Of a DNA stretch of 64,000 nt, positions 43,375-52,089 are shown in pieces. A program made the translations under genes and the position numbers. Each line of letters begins with the position of its first letter. The stretch's first letter is position 1. The notes below the pieces were generated by a model that saw only the letters and a program-made list of their open reading frames with translations, did not search any database and was not told the origin of the DNA. Source of the stretch: Clostridia bacterium (lineage in GTDB: Bacteria > Bacillota > Clostridia > Oscillospirales > Acutalibacteraceae); NCBI GenBank assembly GCA_017416765.1, contig JAFQBE010000008.1, forward strand, positions 33,001 through 97,000, written 5' to 3'.

Positions 43375-43526
43375 AATACCTCCGTAATAAACATTAATGT
43401 CAGTATATAAAAAGACTGTTGTGCAACTTTATTTCAGGTCAATTATTATATCATAACCTTATATCTAAGTAAATAAATCTTTTTATATTAATCAAAAAAA
43501 TATACCGACAGTTTTATAAATTTATA

Positions 43527-43555
43527 TTGATTTCATTTTATTAAAGTGGTAAAAT
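43527..43555 (+). promoter_or_regulatory. Promoter of the Gfo/Idh/MocA-HAD operon
   Basis: TTGATT (43527-43532) and TAAAAT (43550-43555) are 17 bases apart, 30 bases before the ATG at 43585. Confidence 0.6.
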
Positions 43556-43584
43556 CATATAAATCCTTTAAGGAGGCAATAATA

Positions 43585-44778
43585 ATGGATAAAAAAATAA
43601 AAATCGGTATTTTCGGCGCAAGAAGAGGCTGCGGTCTCGCACAGGGACTCACACTCACCGAAAATGCATACATCAGCGCAGTATGCGATTACGACGAAAG
43701 CACCTACGAAAGAATTAAAAAATACTGCTGTGATGAAACAAAATTCTACACCGATTTTAATGATTTTATTGAAAGCGGAATAGATGCCGTAGTTCTTACA
43801 AACTTTTTCCATCAGCACGCAAAATATGCCGTAATTGCGCTTGAAAAGGGCATCCATGTTCTCAGCGAAACAATGCCTGCCGTAACAATGGCTGAATGTG
43901 TACAAATTTGCCGTGCAAGTGAAAAAAGCGGTGCAATTTATATGCTCGCTGAAAACTACGCTTACTTTGCAGTTACAAGCAAGCTTACCGAAATATATCA
44001 AAGCGGCACACTTGGTGAGGCACTATACTGCGAAGGTGAATATGTTCACCCAATGAGTCACGAGGAATATGTTCATTATACACCCACAACAACTCATTGG
44101 CGTGCATTGATGCCATCCGGCTATTATCTGAGCCACTCATTTGCTCCGCTTATGAGAGTTACAAATGATATTCCGGTTTCGGTTAATGCAAGAAGTATTT
44201 ATACTGACGGTATGCGTCAGGAGCGTGAAGGAGAGCCAATCAAGGATGTTGCTTCAATCATGCTTTGTACAATGAGCAGAGGTGCTGTTGCAAGAATTAC
44301 CGGCTGGGCAAAATTCGGCGGTCACGGCAACTGGTATCGCTTTGCCTGTGCCAAGGGCAGTGCAGAAACAGTCAGAGGCGATGAAGGCAAAATTCGTATT
44401 GTGTATAATGATTGGGAAATTCCCGAAGGTGTTGAAAAGGAAAGAGTTTCAACTGTAGGATTCCCCTTCGATAAAGATAAGGCTGGCCAGTGCGGCCATT
44501 CAGGCGGCGACTATTATGTTTCCCACGAATTCCTCAGCTGTATTCTTGAAGGCAGACAGCCGTACTTCAATGCATATCGCTCCTGTGCAATGTCCGCCGT
44601 TGCAATACTCGGCTGGAGAAGCAGTCTGCACAATGGCGCAGAATATAAAATTCCTGATTTCTCAAAAGAGGAAGAAAGAAAGGCTTTTGAAAACGATAAC
44701 CTCTCCCCCTTCCCCGATGAAAACGGTGTTGCAAATTATCCATGCACTAAATATGAAGCGGATAAATTTGAAATATGA
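43585..44778 (+). CDS. Gfo/Idh/MocA family oxidoreductase
   Basis: 397 residues from the ATG at 43585, chosen because AAGGAGG lies nine bases upstream; a longer frame has no such site. The N-terminus is a dinucleotide-binding fold (IKIGIFGARRGCGLAQGL), then VVLTNFFHQHAKYAVIALEK and the active-site-type region in place of EKP, SETMPAVTMAECV. The C-terminal half is the family's beta-sheet domain. It would oxidise or epimerise a sugar or cyclitol using NAD(P). HAD phosphatase follows after 44 bases. Confidence 0.88.
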   Translation: MDKKIKIGIFGARRGCGLAQGLTLTENAYISAVCDYDESTYERIKKYCCDETKFYTDFNDFIESGIDAVVLTNFFHQHAKYAVIALEKGIHVLSETMPAVTMAECVQICRASEKSGAIYMLAENYAYFAVTSKLTEIYQSGTLGEALYCEGEYVHPMSHEEYVHYTPTTTHWRALMPSGYYLSHSFAPLMRVTNDIPVSVNARSIYTDGMRQEREGEPIKDVASIMLCTMSRGAVARITGWAKFGGHGNWYRFACAKGSAETVRGDEGKIRIVYNDWEIPEGVEKERVSTVGFPFDKDKAGQCGHSGGDYYVSHEFLSCILEGRQPYFNAYRSCAMSAVAILGWRSSLHNGAEYKIPDFSKEEERKAFENDNLSPFPDENGVANYPCTKYEADKFEI

Positions 44779-44822
44779 TAAAATTGCTTTATTCAATTAA
44801 TTGCTAAATAGGTGTCTTACAA

Positions 44823-45578
44823 ATGAAGATAATTGCAAGCGACTATGACGGAACTTTGAATTACGGCGGAATAGATGACACCAAAAGAGATGCTATACAA
44901 AAATGGAGAAATTCAGGCAATGTTTTTGCTATAGTCAGCGGTAGAGGTACAGCTGATGCTGTTAATATTCTGAAAAAAGATAAATTGGGTATTGATTATT
45001 TTATCGCAGCCAACGGTGCAATTATCTTAAATTCAAAGGGTGACCGAATTTCCGATGTAAGATGCAGCGGCAATTTGGCTCTTCCTGTCACTGAACTGCT
45101 TTTTGAATGCGGCTGTCCGTTTGTACATATAGAAACCGATTTTTCTTGCTATATATATTCAGATAAGAATAAATGTATTGATAACGTAGGGTATAGCCTT
45201 GACGATGTACCTGAAATTTCTTATTTTAATCAGATAAGTACCGTTCTGCCTGATTATGAAACAGCGGAAAAAGTAACGGCTATTGTTAAAGAAAAATTCG
45301 GCAATTTACTTAACCCAATGCAAAACGGTACATGCATTGATATTGTTAAGGCTGATGTTGATAAGGCAAAAGGGATATATTTACTCGTTGATATTCTTGG
45401 TGCAAAAAAGGAAAATGTTATTACTGTTGGTGATAATATTAACGACAAAGCGATGATAAAAGAATTCAGGTCTTATGCAATGGAAAACGGCGTTGAATCT
45501 ATTAAAGCTTTAGCTGACGGTACCGTGTCAAGTATTACTCAACTGTTAGCAATTGAACAACAACTGAATAATCTATAA
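44823..45578 (+). CDS. HAD superfamily hydrolase, Cof-type
   Basis: 251 residues. Motif I MKIIASDYDGTL (nucleophile Asp7, Asp9), motif II Ser in AIVSGRGTAD, motif III Lys in DVDKAKGIY, and motif IV VGDNINDKAMI give a complete Cof-type (class IIB) phosphatase. These remove phosphate from sugar phosphates or FMN-like compounds. Probably co-transcribed with the Gfo/Idh/MocA gene. Confidence 0.9.
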   Translation: MKIIASDYDGTLNYGGIDDTKRDAIQKWRNSGNVFAIVSGRGTADAVNILKKDKLGIDYFIAANGAIILNSKGDRISDVRCSGNLALPVTELLFECGCPFVHIETDFSCYIYSDKNKCIDNVGYSLDDVPEISYFNQISTVLPDYETAEKVTAIVKEKFGNLLNPMQNGTCIDIVKADVDKAKGIYLLVDILGAKKENVITVGDNINDKAMIKEFRSYAMENGVESIKALADGTVSSITQLLAIEQQLNNL

Positions 45579-45586
45579 TTAATAAA

Positions 45587-45638
45587 AGGCTGCATCAATA
45601 ACATCTGCTTACAAATGTTTTGATACAGCCTCGTTTTT
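45587..45638 (+). terminator. Terminator after the HAD gene
   Basis: AGGCTGCATCAA pairs imperfectly with TTGATACAGCCT, with an inner CAT/ATG pair, and CGTTTTT follows. It lies nine bases after the HAD stop. Confidence 0.75.
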
Positions 45639-45645
45639 ATAGTTT

Positions 45646-45683
45646 AAAGCAGCAGGTAAAAAAGTAGTTTTACCTGCTGCTTT
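45646..45683. terminator. Bidirectional terminator between HAD and niaR genes
   Basis: A perfect 16-bp stem (45646-45661 with 45668-45683, AAAGCAGCAGG / CCTGCTGCTTT core) has A-run and T-run ends, so it can stop both convergent transcripts. It ends nine bases from the niaR stop. Confidence 0.9.
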
Positions 45684-45691
45684 TACAAAGG

Positions 45692-46204
45692 TTATATTTC
45701 CGGTGCTATGTAATTCTTTGTTTTAAGAGCATGCTCAATTTCGTCGAGTATATGTTCTGATTCAGCACGAACGGTGTGATAATGATAGCCGCCTGTTATA
45801 TTCATAAGCTCGGTGGATTTCCCACTTCTTACTCCTTCAATAAACTGCTTTATATGCAGGTTTGAAAAAATATTCAACGGTGCATTCATTTTACCGTAAA
45901 CCTTATGCCAAACAAATACATCAACAACTGTTCCGCCCAAATTTACAATTGTTGTTAATTCATCCTCAGTTTGTTCGGTTGTATGGTACACTTTGAAAAC
46001 ACGCTCTTTTAAAGGCGATTTCTGAATAATATATCCGTTATGAGTAGAAATAATATCAATTCCCGAGCCTTTTAAAACAGATATATCCTGAACGATAATC
46101 TGCCTTGATACTCCGAATTCTTCGGAAAGATTACCGCCCGATATAGGTTCGTTTGACGATAACAACAGATTAACAATCGCTTTTCTTCTGTCAGCAGCTT
46201 TCAT
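45692..46204 (-). CDS. niaR: NAD biosynthesis repressor NiaR (HTH + 3H domain)
   Basis: 170 residues. An N-terminal winged helix (NEPISGGNLSEEFGVSRQII, about 15-45) is followed by the 3H domain, whose name-giving histidines appear in VYHTT, FVWHKVYG and GYHYHTVRA. NiaR proteins repress NAD synthesis and niacin uptake genes when nicotinic acid is plentiful. It is the last gene of the nadA-nadB-nadC operon, so it probably controls its own transcript through the site at 49290-49317. Confidence 0.92.
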   Translation of the reverse strand: MKAADRRKAIVNLLLSSNEPISGGNLSEEFGVSRQIIVQDISVLKGSGIDIISTHNGYIIQKSPLKERVFKVYHTTEQTEDELTTIVNLGGTVVDVFVWHKVYGKMNAPLNIFSNLHIKQFIEGVRSGKSTELMNITGGYHYHTVRAESEHILDEIEHALKTKNYIAPEI

Positions 46205-46216
46205 TGATTCACCCCA

Positions 46217-47068
46217 TTATACAGCGTGCAAATTTTTAAGCGAGAGATCTAAAATCGGAGAAGAGTGCGTAAGCGCTCCGCTTGATATATAGTTTACACC
46301 AATACTAGTAAGCTTTGCAACATTTTCTTTTGTTACATTTCCGCTGCATTCGGTTTCGGCTTTACCTGCGCAAAGTTCAACAGCTTTTATCATATCCTCA
46401 ACACTCATATTATCAAGCATAATGATATCTGCACCTGCTTCAAGTGCTTCTTTAAGCATTTCAAGATTTTCAACCTCAATTTCAATTTTGCGTACAAAGG
46501 GTGCATATTCCTTTGCCATTGCAACAGCTTGCTTTACGCCGCCTGCAGCACCGATGTGATTATCTTTAAGAAGAATGCCGTCGCTCAGATTAAAGCGATG
46601 ATTGTAACCGCCGCCGACTTTTACAGCGTATTTTTCAAAAATACGCATACCAGGTGTAGTTTTTCTTGTATCAAGGAGTTTTGTATTTGTACCTTCCAGC
46701 ATATCGGCTATAGTGCGTGTATATGTTGCAATACCACTCATGCGCTGCAAATAATTAAGTGCTGTTCTTTCACCTGAAAGCAGAACACGGATATCTCCGC
46801 GAACAGTAGCTAACTTTTGTCCGTTTTTGACTTTATCTCCATCCTGAATGTAAAAATTAACACTTGTATCTGCATCAAGAAGCTCAAAAACTCTTTTAAA
46901 AACCTCAAGACCTGCAATTACACCGTCTTCCTTACAAATCAGTTCAACTTCGCCAAGCTGATAGTGGTGCATAACAGAATTTGTGGAAATATCCTCGCTA
47001 GTTATATCTTCTTTAAGCGCGTTCAAGATAAGGTCATCTGCATTTATTTTCATAGAAATATTATTCAT
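46217..47068 (-). CDS. nadC: Nicotinate-nucleotide pyrophosphorylase (carboxylating)
   Basis: 283 residues from the ATG at 47068, which overlaps the nadB stop by eight bases and has AAGGAG upstream; a start further upstream would lie well inside nadB. Features: LKEDITSEDIST, ERTALNYLQRMSGIATYTR, LDTRKTTPGMR and KVGGGYNHRFNLSDGILLKD are characteristic quinolinate phosphoribosyltransferase motifs. It converts quinolinate and PRPP to nicotinate mononucleotide. Length is normal. Confidence 0.96.
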   Translation of the reverse strand: MNNISMKINADDLILNALKEDITSEDISTNSVMHHYQLGEVELICKEDGVIAGLEVFKRVFELLDADTSVNFYIQDGDKVKNGQKLATVRGDIRVLLSGERTALNYLQRMSGIATYTRTIADMLEGTNTKLLDTRKTTPGMRIFEKYAVKVGGGYNHRFNLSDGILLKDNHIGAAGGVKQAVAMAKEYAPFVRKIEIEVENLEMLKEALEAGADIIMLDNMSVEDMIKAVELCAGKAETECSGNVTKENVAKLTSIGVNYISSGALTHSSPILDLSLKNLHAV

Positions 47069-48335
47069 GGCTGTTTTTCTCCTTTTCGATAGCTGATAAA
47101 ACGGCATCTTTATATTTTTCAGCATATCCCTCATATTGGCGGGAATCTATAATAATTTCGTTTGTTTGTTCATTTTCAGTATAATTGTTTGTTATATGAT
47201 TTGCTGCCCGTTTAGCAAAGACAAGACTTTCAAGCAATGAATTACTCGCTAACCTGTTGCGTCCGTGAACACCGTTGCATGCGGTTTCACCTACAGCGTA
47301 CAAGCGTTCCATGGAGGTTTTACTATATTGGTCAACATCAATTCCGCCCATAAAATAATGCTGTGAGGGAACAACGGGAATCGGCTCTTTTGTTACATCG
47401 TATCCCTCATCAAGGCAGTGCTGATAAATATTCGGGAAGTGACTTTTTATTTCTTCTTCCGGAATCGGTGCCATTGAAAGCCAGACATGTTCGCTGCCTT
47501 CTTTTTTCATTTCATCAAATATTGCTTTTGCTACAATATCTCGGGGTAAAAGCTCATTGACAAATCTTTCACCCTTGGAGTTAAGCAAAATTGCTCCCTC
47601 TCCCCTTACGGATTCAGAAATCAGAAATTCACGACCGTGCTTTTTCGTATAAAGCGTTGTTGGATGAATCTGTATGTAATCAATGTGTTGCAGCTTAATA
47701 TTATATTTGAGTGCAAGCGCAAGAGCATCACCCGTCAAATGACGGTAGTTAGTAGAATGCTTAAACAATCCGCCAATACCACCCGTAGCAAGAACTGTAT
47801 AATCTGCAGCTATACCGATATAGTTCCCATTCTTATCATGTCCTATAATACCGTTACAGTTATTGCCTTCACAAATCAGATCCACCATAGTGAAATTTTC
47901 TATGAGTGTTATATTAGGTCTGTTTCTCGCAGTTTCAAGCAAATGCGATGTAATTTCTTTACCTGTTTCATCTTCATGAAAAAGTATTCTCGGCTTGGAA
48001 TGAGCCCCCTCACGAGTATATGTGAACGCTTCGCCATCCTTTTCAAAACAAACACCGAATGAAACAAGGTCGCCAATTATCTCCTGTGAAGAGCGAATCA
48101 TAATCTCTACGGAATCGGGATTGTTTTCGTAATGCCCTGCTTTCATTGTATCCTCAAAAAAGGAATTGTAATCTTCTTCGTTTCGAAGAACACATATGCC
48201 GCCCTGTGCAAGAAAAGAATCACTTTTAGGTGCTTCATTTTTAGTAACAATTGTAATCTTTTTATTTTCAGGCAGATTTAACGCGCAGTAAAGTCCAGCA
48301 ACGCCACAGCCCACAATTATAATATCAGTATTCAT
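47061..48335 (-). CDS. nadB: L-aspartate oxidase
   Basis: 424 residues. The FAD-binding fold starts IIIVGCGVAGLYCALNL; SDSFLAQGGI, GGIGGLFKHSTNYRHLTGDA, HIDYIQIHPTT, ESVRGEGAILLNSKGERFV and HGRNRLASNSLLESL identify NadB. It is about 100 residues shorter than E. coli NadB because the helical C-terminal domain is reduced, as in other clostridial proteins. It oxidises aspartate to iminoaspartate for NadA. It starts directly after the nadA stop. Confidence 0.95.
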   Translation of the reverse strand: MNTDIIIVGCGVAGLYCALNLPENKKITIVTKNEAPKSDSFLAQGGICVLRNEEDYNSFFEDTMKAGHYENNPDSVEIMIRSSQEIIGDLVSFGVCFEKDGEAFTYTREGAHSKPRILFHEDETGKEITSHLLETARNRPNITLIENFTMVDLICEGNNCNGIIGHDKNGNYIGIAADYTVLATGGIGGLFKHSTNYRHLTGDALALALKYNIKLQHIDYIQIHPTTLYTKKHGREFLISESVRGEGAILLNSKGERFVNELLPRDIVAKAIFDEMKKEGSEHVWLSMAPIPEEEIKSHFPNIYQHCLDEGYDVTKEPIPVVPSQHYFMGGIDVDQYSKTSMERLYAVGETACNGVHGRNRLASNSLLESLVFAKRAANHITNNYTENEQTNEIIIDSRQYEGYAEKYKDAVLSAIEKEKNSHE

Positions 48336-49235
48336 TTACTTTGCAAGCTCCAACATTTTTTCAAGCGGTAAAATCGCGCCTTTACGAACTGAATCCTCAA
48401 CAAAAACTTCTTTATCCTCGTTCTGCAGAACTGTAAGAACGGCTTCAAGTGTGTTGAGCTTCATATCTACACAGCATGGAAGAGGATTTGGATAATAAAA
48501 CTTTTTATCAGGATTATCAGTTATCAGTTTATAATTTACTCCGTCCTCGGTACAGATGATAAATTCATTAGCATTGTTCTGCTTTGCATAAGTGATTATA
48601 TCTGCCGTACTTCCTATGTAATCAGAGAGCTTCAGAATTTCAGCATCACATTCGGGATGCGACAAAACAAAAGCATTAGGATGTTTTTCTTTTTCAGACA
48701 ATAGCTGTTCAGCTGTAATTTGCGCATGAACGGGACAACATCCGTCATTTATTATTATATTTTTTTCGGGAACCTGTTCTGCAACAAAGCTGCCGAGATT
48801 TCTGTCCGGAATAAAGAAAACATTTTTATTAGGAAGCGATTTAACGATTTTAACTGCATTTGATGAAGTTACACAAACATCGCTCTGACATTTCAGAGCT
48901 GCTGTAGAGTTGATATAGCATACAACAGCAAGATCATCGTACTTAATTCGCATTTCTTCAATTATTCCGTCAGCTACCATATGAGCCATAGCACAATCGG
49001 CAGTAAGCTCAGGCATAAGTACTTTTTTATCGGGGTTCAAAACCTTTGCACTTTCCCCCATAAAATAAACACCGCAGAAAACAATAATATCAGCCTTGCT
49101 TTGTTTGGCAATTTTTGCAAGGTAGAACGAATCTCCAATATAGTCAGCAATTTCTTGCACTTGGGCAGGAGCATAATAATGCGCAAGAACAACAGCATTT
49201 TTATCTTTTTTTAACTGTTCGATCTGATTTTTCAT
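48336..49235 (-). CDS. nadA: Quinolinate synthase A
   Basis: 299 residues, the compact [4Fe-4S] type. It begins with VVLAHYYAPAQVQEIADYIG, then IVFCGVYFMGESAKVLNPDK (first cluster Cys), a middle Cys in VTSSNAVK-adjacent VCV, and LPCCVDMKLNTL near the end. It condenses iminoaspartate with dihydroxyacetone phosphate to quinolinate. It is the first gene of the operon, behind the promoter/operator at 49276-49317. Confidence 0.96.
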   Translation of the reverse strand: MKNQIEQLKKDKNAVVLAHYYAPAQVQEIADYIGDSFYLAKIAKQSKADIIVFCGVYFMGESAKVLNPDKKVLMPELTADCAMAHMVADGIIEEMRIKYDDLAVVCYINSTAALKCQSDVCVTSSNAVKIVKSLPNKNVFFIPDRNLGSFVAEQVPEKNIIINDGCCPVHAQITAEQLLSEKEKHPNAFVLSHPECDAEILKLSDYIGSTADIITYAKQNNANEFIICTEDGVNYKLITDNPDKKFYYPNPLPCCVDMKLNTLEAVLTVLQNEDKEVFVEDSVRKGAILPLEKMLELAK

Positions 49236-49275
49236 TTATGTTTTTCCTCATTGTTTGAACAAATTACTTGTATAA

Positions 49276-49317
49276 ATTTTATCACTACTGTTTACATCTG
49301 TCAACTTATCTGTAAAC
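49276..49317 (-). promoter_or_regulatory. nadA promoter with probable NiaR operator
   Basis: On the minus strand, consensus TTGACA (49299-49304) and TAAAAT (49276-49281) are 17 bases apart. A 7-bp inverted repeat, GTTTACA (49290-49296) and TGTAAAC (49311-49317), encloses the -35 box. Its position and the niaR gene in the operon suggest it is the NiaR site. Confidence 0.7.
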
Positions 49318-49414
49318 CAAAATCAGTAGATTATTGACAAATGTCAAATGAATATTTTGTTAATTATATACAATATTAGTTTAATAACTAAGCGAAAGAA
49401 TACCTATGGATATG

Positions 49415-49443
49415 TTGAAATCCTTTACAATAAATGATATACT
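49415..49443 (+). promoter_or_regulatory. Promoter of the response regulator gene at 49473
   Basis: TTGAAA (49415-49420) and TATACT (49438-49443) are 17 bases apart, 29 bases before the start codon. Confidence 0.6.
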
Positions 49444-49472
49444 GTTTTAAATAAATTAATGGTGGTGTGAAT

Positions 49473-50132
49473 TTGAGCAGCAGAATTTTACTTGTTGAGG
49501 ACGATGTTTTTTTGCGTGAAGGGCTTTGCGAAATGCTCGGCGGACAGGGCTACAGCGTTACTGTAGCGGAAACCTTTGCAAAGGCAAACGAACTTATAAG
49601 CGGTCATTTTGACCTGATGATATTCGACATAATGCTCCCCGACGGCAGCGGACTCGACCTTTGCCGAAAGGTTAGAAATTCAGGCAGCACTGTGCCAATT
49701 CTGTTTCTGACAGCGTGCGACGATGAAATTCAGATTGTCTGCGGACTTGATGCAGGCGCTGATGATTATGTTACAAAGCCGTTTCGACTGCTTGAGCTTC
49801 TTTCCCGTGTGCGTGCGCTGCTTCGCAGAAATACAAGTGCTGTTTATTCAAGCGGCAATGTTTCCATTGACCTTAAAACAATGTCTGCATATAAAGACGG
49901 TGCTGCACTCAGCTTGACACCGACTGAATTTATGATTCTTTCAACCCTTGTGCAAAACAGCGGTGTGATTGTTACCCGTACGGTATTGCTTGAAAAAATA
50001 TGGGACTGTGACGGCAACTTTGTTGACGATAATACGCTTTCCGTTCACGTCAGCCGCCTTCGTGAAAAGCTCAGCACTAATCAGATTTCAACCGTGCGCG
50101 GTATCGGCTACAGATGGGAGGATTCAAAGTGA
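49473..50132 (+). CDS. OmpR-family response regulator
   Basis: 219 residues. I place the start at the TTG at 49473 because GGTGG lies about seven bases upstream; a GTG at 49467 is too close to that site. Receiver domain: ILLVEDDVFLREGL, phosphoacceptor in LMIFDIMLPDGSG, LTAC and YVTKPFRLLELL. DNA-binding wing ends DDNTLSVHVSRLREKL and VRGIGYRW. It pairs with the kinase that overlaps its stop and probably controls the ABC transporter genes at 51209 and 52090. Confidence 0.93.
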   Translation: MSSRILLVEDDVFLREGLCEMLGGQGYSVTVAETFAKANELISGHFDLMIFDIMLPDGSGLDLCRKVRNSGSTVPILFLTACDDEIQIVCGLDAGADDYVTKPFRLLELLSRVRALLRRNTSAVYSSGNVSIDLKTMSAYKDGAALSLTPTEFMILSTLVQNSGVIVTRTVLLEKIWDCDGNFVDDNTLSVHVSRLREKLSTNQISTVRGIGYRWEDSK

Positions 50133-51034
50133 CATCCCTTGAAATCGGCTTGATTATAGCTTGTGTAGTTTTACTGGCGGCATTAATAATCGTTTCTGTT
50201 CTTTATATAAGAAACAAGAAAGGCATTGAAAAGCTCTCACATAAGACGGATGCTTTTCTGAACAACAGCGAAAAAATAGGAATCAGCACTCAGGATAACA
50301 GCTTAGCTCAGTTGCAAAACAGCATTGCCGACCTTGAAAACAGGCTTATCCTTGAGCGTGATAACACCGTTTCACAATCAAAGCGCAATGCAGATTTCAT
50401 AGCTGATGTTTCGCATCAGCTTAAAACACCACTTGCCGGGCTGAAGCTCTATTGCGAAATGCAGCAGACACAGGACGAAAACAGCTACGCACAGAAACAG
50501 CTGCAGCTTGTTGTCAAAATGGAAAGCCTTGTAAAGAGCCTGTTAAAGCTTGAAAAGCTCCGCAGCGATGCTTACACAATGGAGTTTGCCGAGCAAATAG
50601 CAGAAAACATAATCGGTGAGCTGGTCAGCGAGTTCAGACATCTTTTTCCGAACAAAAGCATAACCGTTTCGGGCGAAGCTGTGATGCGATGCGATAAGCA
50701 ATGGCTTAGTGAAGCGATAGGCAACATCATCAAAAACGCAGGAGAGCATACAGCCGAAAACGGAAAAGTGGATATTAATATTGAGCAGACCGATGCTTCA
50801 ACCGTTATAACTGTTGAGGATAACGGCGGCGGTATTCCGAGTGACGAATTGACTAAAATCTTTGGCAGGTTTTACCGCACAAGCAATGCCGCAGCAGACA
50901 GCGCAGGAATAGGAATGTCTATCTCAAAGGCAATTGTTGAAAAGCACCACGGAACTATATTTGCCGAGAACGGCAAAGAGGGACTGAAGGTTACGATCTG
51001 TCTGCCGAGATATGACGGTAATCTTAAAATGTAA
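50129..51034 (+). CDS. Sensor histidine kinase with one membrane helix
   Basis: 301 residues from the GTG at 50129, which overlaps the regulator's TGA as GTGA and has GGGAGG upstream; an ATG at 50114 would lie inside that ribosome binding site. One N-terminal membrane helix (GLIIACVVLLAALIIVSVLY) and no extracellular domain. Then ADFIADVSHQLKTPLAGLKL (phosphoacceptor His), N-box GNIIKNAGEHT, VEDNGGGIP and SAGIGMSISKAIVE. Because it has nothing outside the membrane, the signal may reach it through the FtsX-type permease encoded downstream, as in Bce-type systems. Confidence 0.92.
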   Translation: MTSLEIGLIIACVVLLAALIIVSVLYIRNKKGIEKLSHKTDAFLNNSEKIGISTQDNSLAQLQNSIADLENRLILERDNTVSQSKRNADFIADVSHQLKTPLAGLKLYCEMQQTQDENSYAQKQLQLVVKMESLVKSLLKLEKLRSDAYTMEFAEQIAENIIGELVSEFRHLFPNKSITVSGEAVMRCDKQWLSEAIGNIIKNAGEHTAENGKVDINIEQTDASTVITVEDNGGGIPSDELTKIFGRFYRTSNAAADSAGIGMSISKAIVEKHHGTIFAENGKEGLKVTICLPRYDGNLKM

Positions 51035-51048
51035 TAATAAATTTTTAA

Positions 51049-51070
51049 GGGTCGTCGAGGACGCCGACCC
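51049..51070. repeat. Short palindromic repeat unit
   Basis: GGGTCG and CGACCC are separated by ten GC-rich bases in an otherwise A/T-rich gap directly after the kinase gene. The segment looks like part of a dispersed palindromic element, but no second copy is seen in this window. Confidence 0.35.
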
Positions 51071-51083
51071 CTACAATGCGGTG

Positions 51084-51122
51084 AAGCAGTAAGATTTTTT
51101 CAAAAATCTTACTGCTTTTTTC
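51084..51122 (+). terminator. Terminator after the two-component genes
   Basis: A perfect 16-bp stem (51084-51099 with 51102-51117, AAGCAGTAAGA / TCTTACTGCTT core) with a two-base nominal loop is followed by TTTTT. It separates the two-component operon from the ABC transporter genes. Confidence 0.9.
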
Positions 51123-51124
51123 GT

Positions 51125-51164
51125 AATCTTACGAAATCTTAAGGTTAATGTAAGTTAAAAGTAA
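51125..51164 (+). promoter_or_regulatory. Direct repeats upstream of the ABC transporter gene
   Basis: AATCTTACGA is followed by AATCTTAAGG (10-base period, 51125-51144), and GTTAATGTAA by GTTAAAAGTAA (51144-51164). Direct repeats with a 10-11 base period are the usual binding pattern of OmpR-family regulators. A TACAAT-like -10 follows without a clear -35, as expected for an activated promoter. Confidence 0.5.
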
Positions 51165-51208
51165 GATTGACTTTTTACAATATAGACAAAGAAAAGGAGT
51201 GTCAATAT

Positions 51209-51895
51209 ATGAACATTATCGAATGCAAGGATTTAACAAAGGAATACTTAAGCGGTGAAAACATAGTCAAGGCGGTTGACAATGTAACCGTCGGCTTTGA
51301 GCAAGGCGAATTCTGTGCAGTAACGGGACCAAGCGGCTCGGGTAAATCGACCCTGCTCCATGTACTCAGCAGCCTTGAAAACCCCACAAGCGGTACGGTC
51401 ACCTATAACGGCGAGGTAATGTCGAACTACAATGACAACCAACTTTCAATTCTTCGCCGCAGACGCTTCGGCTTTGTCTTTCAGGCATATAACCTTGTGC
51501 AGGAGCTGACCGGTTATGAAAATATAGTTCTGCCCGTAATGCTTGACCGTAAAAAGGTTGATGAGAAATACATCAAGCGTGTAATTGATATGCTCGGTAT
51601 TGAAGACAGACTCGAACACCTACCCTCTGCACTTTCAGGCGGTCAGCAGCAGCGAATTGCAATTGCCCGTGCGCTTGCAAATAAGCCGTCAATCCTTTTT
51701 GCCGATGAGCCTACAGGCAATCTCGACGGCAAAAGCGGCAGAGAAGTGCTTTCTCTTCTCAAATATGTCGGCAAGGAATTCGGTATCACACTCATTCTCG
51801 TCACTCACGATTTGCACGTTGCCGAACAGGCAGAAAGAATTATAACTATTGAGGACGGCAGGATTGTAAGAGATAGTAAAGATATTCATATATAA
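51209..51895 (+). CDS. ABC transporter ATP-binding protein (MacB/LolD/BceA type)
   Basis: 228 residues from the ATG at 51209 (AAGGAG upstream). Walker A GPSGSGKST (40-48), Q-loop GFVFQAYNLV, signature LSGGQQQRIAIARAL and Walker B ILFADEPTGNLDG, the last being typical of the MacB/LolD/Bce group that pairs with FtsX-type permeases. Its partner is encoded at 52090. The two genes are separated by a repeat element with a terminator-like hairpin. Confidence 0.94.
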   Translation: MNIIECKDLTKEYLSGENIVKAVDNVTVGFEQGEFCAVTGPSGSGKSTLLHVLSSLENPTSGTVTYNGEVMSNYNDNQLSILRRRRFGFVFQAYNLVQELTGYENIVLPVMLDRKKVDEKYIKRVIDMLGIEDRLEHLPSALSGGQQQRIAIARALANKPSILFADEPTGNLDGKSGREVLSLLKYVGKEFGITLILVTHDLHVAEQAERIITIEDGRIVRDSKDIHI

Positions 51896-51918
51896 ATTTG
51901 ATTGTGTTTAATGTTTTG

Positions 51919-52046
51919 CCAAAGGCTCCCTTTTAAGGGAGCTGTCGAAATCGCTTGCGATTTTGACTGAGGGTTGCAAAAGCATTAAAAACAATCCTCC
52001 GTCACGGCTTATGCCGTGCCACCTCCTTTCAAAAGGAGGTTTTTTA
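51919..52046 (+). repeat. Dispersed palindromic repeat element, copy 1
   Basis: Three hairpin units in a row: GGCTCCCTTTTAAGGGAGC, a TCGAAATCGCTTGCGATTTT-like arm before GACTGAGGGTTG, and CAATCCTCCGTCACGG-CTTATG-CCGTG ending in ACCTCCTTTCAAAAGGAGGT followed by TTTTT. The same order is found inverted at 55131-55249. It has no coding potential. Its last hairpin plus T-run would work as an intrinsic terminator on the plus strand. Confidence 0.8.
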
Positions 52047-52089
52047 ACAAGCCAATTAGTTCTATACTACCAAATTGAAGGAGCGGACA

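Noticed and set aside
43555-44001. 148-codon open frame opposite the Gfo/Idh/MocA gene
   Set aside because: Antisense shadow of a strong gene; no ribosome binding site or recognisable family pattern.
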